The notes under the pieces were generated by a model. It did no database searches. It had not been told where the DNA came from and saw only the letters and a program-made list of their open reading frames with translations. From Smittia aterrima (Eukaryota > Arthropoda > Insecta > Diptera > Chironomidae), in assembly GCA_033063855.1 (NCBI GenBank), contig CP093829.1, positions 4,164,243 to 4,228,242 on the forward strand: a DNA stretch of 64,000 nucleotides, given 5' to 3'. This document shows, one piece after another, positions 36,368 to 47,104 of the stretch (the stretch's first letter is position 1; the number at the start of each line of letters is the position of its first letter). A program made the position numbers and the translations under genes.

Positions 36368-37039
36368 TCAATCTTTCTCAAATATTTCGGTATGGGCAAT
36401 CAATTTCGCTGCGATTTCAACGCCATTTCTCGTTTTACCTCGATATGAGAATGTTGATTCATATTTCCCACGGAAAGCATTTAGCAACATTGAGTAATGA
36501 GAGGTGTCAATGCTCTTCGAGTAATAAACTTTCTGGAAAGATTTGATTTAAGAACATTCAATAAAAATTAATTTTTTTGATCAACCTTTTCAACTGGGCA
36601 CTTGTTTTGGAAATTCGTCAATGAACTTACTAGCGAAGAGAAGAATTTATGAACGGTTGTCATCTTCTTCCTCCTACCGGGATTGCACATATCTTGAGTC
36701 GAGTTCAGCATAACTCGATTATTTGGAAGCTCAACAGATATCATACTAAAGACGAGGGATACTAAAGTTTCCTTCACGTCGAAGTAAATATCTGGAGACC
36801 ATTGACAAGGATCCTCTCTCGTATTGACTCTGCAACCTTCTTTGTATGTTATGTTGATGTATTTCGGATCTAAATTTGTTGTTATATTGGAAATGTAGAT
36901 CATTTTCTGGAAAGAGGAAGAAACAAAATTTAAATTTTCCAAATTGAACAAATAGAAAGTTCTATCATAAAACCTTTCCCTGAACTTGGTCGATCATCAA
37001 AATGATCATGATATGAACGAAAGCTGATTTGTATTCCAT
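36368..37039 (-). CDS. secreted four-cysteine DUF1091-like protein, block E copy 22
   Basis: Exons 37039-36974 (MEYKSAFVHIMIILM leader), 36906-36586 (107 codons) and 36532-36368; 183 residues. Cysteines in GCRVNTREDPCQW, QDMCNPGRRKK and NKCPVEK, with no extra Cys, so copy 21's fifth one (Leu here) is specific to that copy. Exon 3 opens KVYYSKSID and ends EIFEKD. The 45 bases before the ATG are almost identical to those of copy 21. Intact. Confidence 0.87.
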
Positions 37040-37416
37040 GACTGCTCTCTGCAATCAATCTTTTAAGACTGCGACTTCAAGCCACTGACAAGTTTCATTA
37101 CAGAAAATTAATTTGTTCTCCTTTAACGGGATCAAAGCTGTTTAAAAAATTATTGGCGAGAAAAACAGGAAAAGGAAGAAAATAATTTTCTTTAATTACA
37201 ACTCGGAGTGAATAACTTTTTTAAGGTCAGCAAAAAAATTAAAAGAAAATTGTTTTAATCTCGAATGGAAGAAGTTAACGATGAAAATCCGGTAGAAAAA
37301 AAAATAGTTTCAATCTTTCATTGAGATTATTTATTGATAAGAAAATATTTAATTTTTCTTCCGCCACCAAATTAAAAGCTTTACTCGATTAAATGTTGCA
37401 CAAGTCCAGTCAGTTT

Positions 37417-38091
37417 CTAGTCTGAATTAACGACTTCAAAGTCATAGCCGAAAGAGTAAATGTTTTCCAATTCTCCTCCAGCATTATTCAGAACTCTGAG
37501 CACTAAATTATGTTTCTTGTTTTGAGGGAAAAGATTCGTCAACATTCCAAGATTCTTCGAGATTTGAAATTTCTTCAAATGATAGTTTCCCTGAAAAGAA
37601 GTTTTTGATTGATCAAAATTCATTTGATTCATTGTCATACGAACCTTTTCCAACGGACATTTGATTCTGAAGTTGGAAAACTGCTTCATCTGATCGTGAT
37701 AGAACTTCACCATGACACTCAATGACGACAATTGCTGATCAAACGTGCACATGTCAAACGACTGCTCAAGAAAAGTTTTGTTTTTTGACACTTCACTGAT
37801 TCTGAAAGCAATCACCGGAGAAGCGATGTTTGTGTTGAGGTCGATACCGAGATCCGGTGTCCAATCGCAAGGATTTTCTTTTGTGTTGGTATCGCAAGGT
37901 TCTTTTAACGGAGTTGCACTCACGTATTTTGCATTCGCCCATTGAATGAAATTTGTGTCATGGAATTGTTTCTGGCAATAAATTTAGTCCAAGGAAAGCT
38001 TTGAATGTAAATATTTTTTTCTTACTTTTCCAAGAGCATGACCAGTTAAACAAATCACGAAGATAAGGAGAACTCGTAAGGTTTTCATCAT
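37417..38091 (-). CDS. secreted four-cysteine DUF1091-like protein, block F copy 23
   Basis: Exons 38091-38026 (22 codons, MMKTLRVLLIFVICLTG leader; the second Met is an equally good start), 37971-37645 (109 codons) and 37590-37417; 188 residues. Cysteines in PCDTNTKENPCDW, FDMCTFDQ and IKCPLEK. It keeps an NKTFLEQ segment like blocks A and D but has an acidic start (EPCDTNT). Exon 3 opens GNYHLKKFQI and ends EVVNSD. Intron 2 (37591-37644, 54 bp) has no stop in frame and is a multiple of three. Intact. Confidence 0.87.
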
Positions 38092-38398
38092 AAATTCGAA
38101 GAGTAAACTCTCTCCGAATAATTCAGAACTGAAACTGACAACGCCGGAATAAACTATTTGGAATTTATTCTCTTCATTCCTAATTATCTAGACTTGAGAG
38201 GATGAGCCAAATTATTTAAATCACCAGCTCATTTCCGACTTGTGTGACCTTGAATGCAATAAACAGAAAGAGAACAAATATTTTTAAAGCATTAAAAATC
38301 AATTAAAGAGTTCAACGATTGAAATGAGTTCAATAAAAAAGTTTGAGTTTATTGCTCGACGATAAATTTTATTTTTTCAAATTTAATTTTTGACATTT

Positions 38399-39078
38399 TC
38401 AAATATCAATAACTTCGAAGTCAAATGAGATGGCGACAACTCTCTCTGGGCCACTTCCAAAGTCATTATTTAGTTCTGAGAAAACGTAGAATTTTTTGGT
38501 AATCGGAAAAATGCTGAGAGCCATATCAAAACGAGGAGACAATTCAATGCCGTTGATGTAGTAAAGATCCTAAACAAAAAGAAATATTTCAATAATTCTA
38601 AAGAGAAATCAATCGAACTTTACCTTGACCAATGGACAACCAGCTTTGAAGTTAGTTCCTTCTTTCAACGCATCGTAATAATATTTAAGCAAAACTCCCA
38701 TCACAGTTTGTTTGTCAACAGTGCAAAGGTTCACATTTTTCTCAATAAAAGTTTCATTGCTTGACGTCTCACTGACTCTAAGATACATCGAAGGAGCTTC
38801 CAAGTTTGTTTTAATGTCAAAAGTTGACTTTTGTGTTTTCTTGCAAGGATTCTCTCGCGTATTAACCTCACAAGCGGCAGTTAGCGTGGGAGTTGCGTAT
38901 TTTTCGTTAGCAATGTTCTTCACGTTCCCGTAAAAAAATTGTTTCTGCATTGAAAAGAAAAGCGAATGAGAGTTGGCAATTTCAAAAATATTTATCTACT
39001 AACCTTTCCATCGATTTCTCTTGATAAAAAAATGAGAAGAAATCCAACGAGGAAAGCGATGGTTGTAAAACTCTCCAT
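38399..39078 (-). CDS. secreted four-cysteine DUF1091-like protein, block F copy 24
   Basis: Exons 39078-39004 (25 codons, MESFTTIAFLVGFLLIFL leader), 38944-38624 (107 codons) and 38569-38399; 188 residues. Cysteines in ACEVNTRENPCKK, VNLCTVDK and AGCPLVK. Exon 3 opens DLYYINGIELSPRFDM and ends EVIDI. This is the 5'-most gene of the array in transcription direction and among the most diverged, so it may be close to an old founder; that is inference. Sequence to its right shows no further copies. Confidence 0.86.
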
Positions 39079-42000
39079 TCTAGTCAACGTGAGTGATAAC
39101 TAAACATTTTGAGGAAGAAATTTTCTTTAAATATTCAACTTTTACAAAATTTGGAAATTTTCCGCTTGAAATTTTTTGAAAATTCCAGGAAAGGGAACTG
39201 AATGATTTTGTTTAATTGTAAACCTTATCGAAATATTTGACCTTCCTTGAAAGCCAATTTTGAAGCTTTGTCATGTTATGATTTACCTTGTCAAGGTTCC
39301 TAAACCCTTCGCACATCAAAGTCATCTCTCGATGAACAAAACCTCAAAGCATAATAAAATAAGCGAAAGGAAAACAGAATTTCCCTCGCCCCAAGAATAA
39401 TAAAACTCCTCGAGCTCCCTTCAGCAATATTTCAACGCAATGTGACGTTTCAAATCAACATTTTAATGCTCCTGGAAATGAGATTTTTCCTTTCATCGCA
39501 TTCGCACGATGATGATGATATATTGCGATGTTGAGCCGCCGAGTGCTTTGCGGGTAACAAGTTGCTGCTCGCACTTCTCCCATCACGACATGATGTCACA
39601 TAAACGGTTTGGAATGAAAAATAGTGTGAGGCGGCTTTGTGAGAAAGCAAATTGATTTTATGATTACATCGGAAAACTCTTTTCGACTGTTCGTGAATTG
39701 AAATTCTTTTGAAGCTGAAATGTTGGAGCTTTAAACGTTTTTCTGGTGAAGACTTTAACTGGAAATTAACTCATTAGAGATAAAACCTCTCGTGTCTTAC
39801 AATGAAGCTTCAACTCGCAATCATCATCATGATGCAGAAGCAACTGAACTCGAGTAATTGCTGTACTCGTATTGCAATTTTTGAAATTCTTTCGTTCAAG
39901 TTCTTTTACATAGCTGAGAGGTCAAAAGTTAATAAAAGCACAGAAAGAATCTCAGGGAGCTGTGCATTCTGCAAATTCCTTTGTGCAATTTCGAGCATCG
40001 CTTCTCGGAATAACTCAGTTGAAAGCAGAAAAAAAACGTTGAAGAGTTTAATAGAAATTACGCAGATCCACCCTCGTTCATGATCTTGACCACATCTGAA
40101 AACCTTCATTTTTCACAGATCATTGAATTCAAACTTCTCGTATATCAATTTTATTCATCAGTAAACAAACGAGTCAGTTTACATTTTGCGTCAAAGTCAC
40201 GAGGAGAAAACACCTGTTCAGCCGCGCCATCAATATTCTTGAAAGTGTGGCAGCAAATTGCAGTATAAAGTTTTATAGCCGAGCCTGTAATGCGTTCTCG
40301 TGGCAATTTGCACAGCTCTCTGGAAATTAAATTCGTGTTTATTACTTTTCGTCTCATCAGAGCTGTAAAGTTTATTTGCAAACACATTAGAAGACACGAA
40401 GAGAGATTCTTTGTGGCTTTTCCTCTTCATCTTCTCAGTTTTATTCAGAAACTTTCTGATACAGAATTTTAATTAAATTATGAATGTTTCGACTGAATGA
40501 TGGAATTTTTATCGCTGCAATATTTTGAAAGTTGATTAAAAACTTCCGAAGCTTTCGAAGCGAAGCTAATTATTCCTTTTATGGTAATTTCACGTTGTGC
40601 TCAAGCTTTTATCATGTGTTCGTTGTCGGCAAACTTCATCTGATGCGTTTCCTTAGTTGAAAAAGTTTTTTTATTCACTCGCTTGTTGGATACAATGAGA
40701 ATCCAGAAAACTAAATTTGCATACGAAAAGTTATATTTTAATCCAAGCGAGGAGGAGAATTATTTTCGGGCAAAAGTTCCTTTCTCATCTCATCATCTCC
40801 TGCTCGGCCCCCTTCGGCAACAAAAGGAGTGTTTGCTCAGGCCAATGCTAAATGTAAAGTCTCGCTTGAAACCATAAATTTCGAGCTGGCAAAAAGTAAA
40901 AGAACAAAAGGCTGTAAGATGTATAATCAGTTGCACACTGAAGAAAGAAAAGGAGATGGAAATAAGCCTCATATAATAAACCACATCGTGCTCGAGGAGG
41001 TGAATATCATTAAACGTACCACATGTACACAGTTAGCTCGGAATTTCGAGCGAAGTGTTCTTTCCCTCTCGCAAAAAAAAATGCGAACTGATTGTTCCAA
41101 GGCCTTGCATGAAAGACAATAAGAGATGCTGCACGAGCAACTTGAGTTATATCCGAATTCCTATTTCCATTATTTACTTAACCATCAACCTTTATATCTC
41201 CGCTTTTATTCAACACTCACGGGCCGTTGAGCGTGAGGAAATTTTCAACAAAAAAAAAAGAAGAATTTGAACATTTAGCTTGAGATTTGCAGAAGGGCTT
41301 TAATTCTTTGGACTTCCCGCATTTGCGTACCCCTTGTCTACTTAAGCATCTTAAAGACTTTTCATAGATTCTGAGAAAAATCCTTAAGAATATCTTCAAA
41401 GCTTTTTTAAATTTGGAACCTTCGCGTTCGCATGCTAAGCGACGCTGAGGAAGGAAATTTAAAAATTTCTCGACAAATGTTAATTTGATAAGACTATCGA
41501 AGCTGCGACAATCTCTTCCGTGAATGTTTCATGAAAATTAAAAATCGATTAGAGGCGAAGAGGAGGAAGAAAGCGTGCTGCCTCTCCTGAAGATAATAAC
41601 TGAACATTTAATGTAGTCCTCAGGCTCTCAAGCTCATTGTTCGGCTTCTCGCTCTGTTTTCATCGCCGCATCTTTCGCCCGTCTCTTCATTTACGAAAAG
41701 GTCAAAGAGAAGAAATGAAAGAAAGATATTTTATGTTTCCTTTCTTAAAGAATTCTTTTTATGATTCGTATCTTTGTTAGGGAATGAAAAGTTTTTACTT
41801 TTTTCCATCGTTTAGCCTCAATAAATGTTCCTTCATTTGATGATTTATGTGTCAATAAAAACAAACAGTAACTCTCAGTCCAACGCTTTCAGCGAAATTT
41901 TCGACGTTTACCGCTTCAGATTAAGTTGCGAAAATAAAACAGCGCAAATTGTTCTCGCAACAAAGAAGCGATTAGGGGGAAACTTTACTGAGCGCTCGGG

Positions 42001-45000
42001 AAAACTTTCACCATTCGCGACTTCTCATTTTAGATTTCCACATGAATTTCGTTTCATGAAGAATGATTAATGGTCAATCGTCGTTCTCGTCAGCTCGTGA
42101 CTCAGTCAACACATTCGAGAAATTAAATTCAAAAGTTCCTGCACTGCTTGTTGTGCGTTGATTTCATCATGAAAATATTTACGCTCGCGGCTTCTCGCGA
42201 ATAGGATTTTAATAGAGCCATAATCATTCATCGAGACAATTTTGCCCGCTCGTGAATTGATGAAGATTTGTTAGCGCTGTTTTATGTGCGTTCGCTTGGG
42301 CGTTTGTTTCTAATAAAGCAATTCAGGTTAGCAATAAAAAGTCAAGCGACGAGATGAGTGAATCTTTTCTCTCGGAGATGTTTTTACGATCTTCGCGGGC
42401 CCCCGCGTCTCGTAATTCAATATATACGAGCTCATCATCGCTCAATCACCTCGGATTGTACAAGCAAGGCTCACGCGCCAAACACTCTTCTCCCCGCTCG
42501 GCCGTATTTCATTATCCGCTCTGTTTATTTAAATCCCGCGCGACTTGATTTAAGTATCTCGAATGTCTTTAGTTTGCTGTTGAGATCGAGGCTTACGGAA
42601 ATGGAATGCAATACGACGCCTTCGCATCTGCAAAATAGCAACAAGGCCGTCAAACTATTCAAAATGATTTTATTTTCACGAATTTGATCGTTTTTATACT
42701 CGTCAAGTCTTCTTTATTGCATTATAAATATCAATAACTGTCTTCGCCGCTCGACTCGAGATGCGCAGAATGGAAATCCCCGCTCAAAAGCTTTTAAACG
42801 AGACCAATAAAAAATTGCAAAATTTGGTGAATTGATGTCAGGATCAACGACAAATCGCTCGGCCTGACTCATAATCAAATTGCTGATGGGGGTGGAATGA
42901 TCTCGTAAGCTGAGAGCTTCGGCAAAGTCGCGATGTGTCGCTACGACATCGACGAGAGTGATGAGGGGTAATCAAATATTAATTTCATCAGTGGAGAACA
43001 TTAAATTGAAAAATGTTGTCGGGTGCGTGATGAGGATTTCTGTTTTTATTAAAGCCTTGAACTTTTCTCTTCAACCATCACACACACACACTCACTCGAG
43101 CGTTTGTGTCAGACAATAGCGAGAAAAAGTAATCATCGCATTATAATTTATGGATGATAAACATTGTTAGACTACCGAAAGGCAGAAAGTTGTGAACAGT
43201 AATGAATGTTTGGAGTGAAAACATAATGACCGAACTAATTAATATTGAGTTAAGTTCAGTGCTCACATTAAAAGTTAATTAATAAATAGAGAATCACTTT
43301 CCTTAGATAAACTCGCTCGTTCTCGACTACAACAATAGTTAGCTCCAACTTCAACAACATCTCGTGAACAAATTGATTGCGCACACTTCGTAATGGAAAT
43401 TTATGATTCGAGTTGCTTAAGAGCGGCGCATAATTGATTTGAATTTGAATCACAAACGACACGATTCCCCTTTCGCGAGATTGCGATTCCATTATTAATA
43501 AACAGACGCTCGAGAGTGTTCGATGAAATATGATTCGCCTCCAAGGCAATCATCTATAAAACAATTAGTCGTGCCCGGCTTTAGACTTGACCGACCACAT
43601 GGCTTTGCCTCCGCGCAAGTCGCGCTCGCTTACCGTAAACGAAATAAAAGTTCCCACGTTTGTAGTCGCCACAAAGGCGAAGCGATTTAATGCGTTTCTT
43701 CTCGTTTTGAATGAGATTTGTGATGATGACGATGAAAAGAAACACGTCGTAAACGTTACGCGGCATTGATTGGCTTAGTGCAGACTTGAAGATCATTTTT
43801 GAAAGAGAGAAAAAAATTAATTGATGATCAATGTTTGAAGTGTTCGAAGTCGTGCCGAGGCATCAAATACAAATCAACGCCACACGAGTCTTTTGCGGAC
43901 AATCAAGTTATGGATTTTGAATAAGCAGTTTGTTATATGTTCGACTTAAAGTCAGCACTTTCACCCAAAGCACAAGCCTCCAAAACGTAAAAAAGGTCAA
44001 TCAAAAAGCGTATCACGACGGCGATGAGTACACGAAAAATTTGAATATAATTAAAGCAAATTAAAAGTCATTTGCCTAATAAAAAGGCCTCGAATTAACA
44101 CGGGATTAATCCAAATTCAATTAAGGCGTCGGTGATTTCACTGAATTCATCATCATCGTGACTGTGCTGTTTCGAAAATCACGCTGTGCATCACGCTCTT
44201 TAATCATCATCCGCCAGATTGATTTTCGTCTTTAGATTTGAGAAGAGCGCGCGGCAGGCGTTTGAAACATTAATCAACGGTCGACGGTTCCATTTGCGAA
44301 TTTAGAGCAAAGATTTTTTTGTTTTGTTTTTTTGTTGAATTGTGCAATTTGAGATCAAAGAGAAATCGCCATAAAAGATGCTTTGAAGAAATGAACTCGA
44401 GCGTTGCTGCAGTTTTGCCACGCGAAAGACTTTCGACAAAGAAGGAGCTTCTCGCTTTGTCATCTCATTCCGTAAGCAACGCTCACAGAAATATTTCCAA
44501 CAAATCGAGTAAAAGAACAAAACAAAACGCGAAACGAAGATTTTCTTTCTCTTCTCCTTCTTTTAGTTAAGTTTGGTTGTTCGCGTCGGCTTATCACTCA
44601 TCGCGCATTCGAATAAATTAATTCTCATTTCACTTTTATTTTATTTATTACTTGAAGCCTGAAACTGAAAGAGTTGAGATTACTGGTTCAGTGGCACTTC
44701 TAACTTCTCTCCTGACTTTGAGGGAGGTTACTGTCATGTTCTTCCCTTTATCGAAAGGTTGTAGCTACGCTCAAGGCCTTTCGTGAATGTGAAAGTCTAA
44801 AAATAAACTCCTGTCTATCTTCTGACAACCACCGCACGTTGATTCACTTCAACGAAACTTTTTTTCTCGCGTGATCTGCAACAGAGCGTGGATTGCCAAT
44901 TCTGAGATTTCTTCGATGCTTCTAGGAATTATCTCGCCGATCAGTGATGAAGATTAGCCAATTCAAACAATGAAACAGTCGGAATAAATAAAACCGGAGC

Positions 45001-46700
45001 AGATCATAAATTTCGCACAGTTTATCCGTCCTTGGACCGCGCGACGTCTCTCGATGGCGTTTTTTTTTCTCGTTTAATCTCGCGCTTCTTCTTGCACGCG
45101 AATAGTTTTTCTTCTTTCCGTCTTAAAGCGATGGTAGCGATTTAATTCGTTTGCCCTGTCAGACGCACGAGAGAAGCCAACGATGAAAATTTACGACTGC
45201 CGATTGACGATTATCGTCTATTAGATCTTGAGAAGCGCGATATTTGACTTGTAGCAAAAAAAAAACCCAAACGACGACGATTTTTTTTTGTGGCAAAGAA
45301 ACACATTTTGTGGTGTGTCATCAATTTCTTATCTAATCGTCAGGTCCACAGAATGAATGGCTTTTTGTTCACCTCGAGATCATCGAGAGCGGTAAATTCT
45401 CACGGACTTCTTTCCGCATCGAAAATGACTCAACGTCGATGAATCTCGCGAAGACTTAAAGCATAAGAAACGCTCTACACGAGAACGAGATGAATTTCCA
45501 AGTAATAAAGAGTGAATCGAAGGAGATACAATGCTTAAGTCGCGGCAGCTTTCAAAAAAGCCATTGGCACAATGCGCGAAGGAGATTGAGAAGCGTCTTT
45601 GTGAGATTAAAGAAGAAAAATGCGGCGCGTGTAACGATCGATGATGCAACTTCGCTGTATGAGTTGAAGTTTCATCGATGCGTGTGTCTGCGACTCGCAG
45701 ACGAAGAAAAACCCGAAGACGATCCGAAATCTTTCGTCTCACTTGCACAAAGCGATCATGGCACGATCCTCAAGTTGAGGGGAAATATTTTTCTTTCTTT
45801 CTTTTTATTTTGAGGAGAAGAAAAGCCGATGTGATCTACAAATTGAAGCTGTCATGTTGCGATGAACGATGAATGAGTTGAGTGGCAAGAAGAAGCTTGA
45901 GAAGCGCGCGATCATAAACGCTAATTAAATAACTGAATAACGTTTTGTGGTAGCGAGCGGTGTTGTAATTAGCTGATCGAACCGCGCTATCTCATTAAAA
46001 ACAGATTATCAGCTTAGCCGTGAATCGAGATTGGCTACCATTTGATTCATTGAGAGTCGCGAGATGAGTCACGGTATTCGAAACAAATTAAAATAATTGC
46101 AAACTCATCAAATCAGATTGTGAACAAGCTCGATCGCTTATCGTCGTCATTTCCGGTCAAGCCAGGTGTCATTAAATTAAAATAGACGAACGACATTGCA
46201 TGTGACGCTTATCGCGATATCTTCAACGATAAACATCGCAGACCAACAGGTTTGTTAAAAGTCAGTGTCATAAAGAATTACTCGACGAGTGTCTACGAAA
46301 ACACAAATAATCCGATAAAGAGTTTTCACACGAAATACCTGCTTGTCCCCCCTCCACTGACGTTTAGTCGCACGCTTAAGTCCCCACTCCTCCGACTCGG
46401 CAGCAGAAAGAAAATCCGTCTACCTGATTATTTTTTATTGTTCAAGTGTAGAATCCGAAGGAGGAAAGATTACATCCGACACATCAAACGTCTCGTCTGG
46501 AGTTGCGAGAACACACAATAACAAAATCTCAAATCGATGAGAAGCCTCAACACAATCGGCCGGAGAGTCAGACACATTTGTGTGCTTTAATAAATAAACG
46601 AAGTGTGTAGTGGATTCGCTTTTTATTTTTTAAATGTTGTTGTCGGCACAGGCGAGCACACAGCGGAAAATAAAGAAGGAAAGTAAAAAGAGAAGCAACA
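39079..46700. other. 7.6-kb non-coding interval upstream of hairy
   Basis: No exon could be supported. The longest frames (45380-45748 minus, 45490-45813 plus) overlap on opposite strands in a GC-richer patch and resemble no family I know. In flies the region upstream of hairy holds its stripe and bristle enhancers, so regulatory content is likely here. A CACGCG site (class of Hairy/E(spl) binding sites) is visible near 45096 and CGCGTG near 44868 and 45627. A short CA repeat lies at 43079-43090. Confidence 0.5.
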
Positions 46701-46702
46701 AG

Positions 46703-46708
46703 TCAGTC
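46703..46708 (+). promoter_or_regulatory. possible transcription initiator of hairy
   Basis: TCAGTC fits the arthropod initiator consensus (TCAKTY), with a weak TATA-like AAATAAAG about 30 bp upstream. It would give a 5' leader of about 400 bases, very A-rich from 46790 on. Placement is a guess from motif and position only. Confidence 0.3.
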
Positions 46709-47104
46709 AGGCAAACTAGTTAGTTCGTAAACAACCATTTCATTCAGAATAGTTTGAGACTCTCAACCGTGCACGTCGAAGTTGAAACGAAGATTTCAAT
46801 TTTTTTTTTATTATTTTTTCCTTGAGTTTCACAAAAAAAAACTGAAAAAAATATTTTCCTAATTTTTATGAGAAAAAAAAACTTTGAGTTCATTAAAAAG
46901 TTGAAAAATAAACAAAATATAAAATCTAAAGTGATAAAAAGCAAAAATTGTGCATGAGCAGAAAAAAAGAGAAAAATATTTGAATTTGCTGGATTTTTGT
47001 CGAAAAATTAAATAAAAGCGGTGAACGTGACGATAAAAAAAGATTTTTATGCAAATTAATTAAAGACAAAAAAAGAAAAAATTGTGAAAGAACTGAAGAC
47101 TAGA

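Noticed and set aside
17597..39078. Reading the array as a bacterial-style operon or CRISPR-like repeat array
   Set aside because: Each unit has its own leader exon, introns and flank, and the repeats are diverged genes of about 0.9 kb, not short direct repeats.
45380..45870. Overlapping frames on both strands, up to 122 codons
   Set aside because: Opposite-strand overlap in a GC-richer patch, no family resemblance and no clear splice partners.
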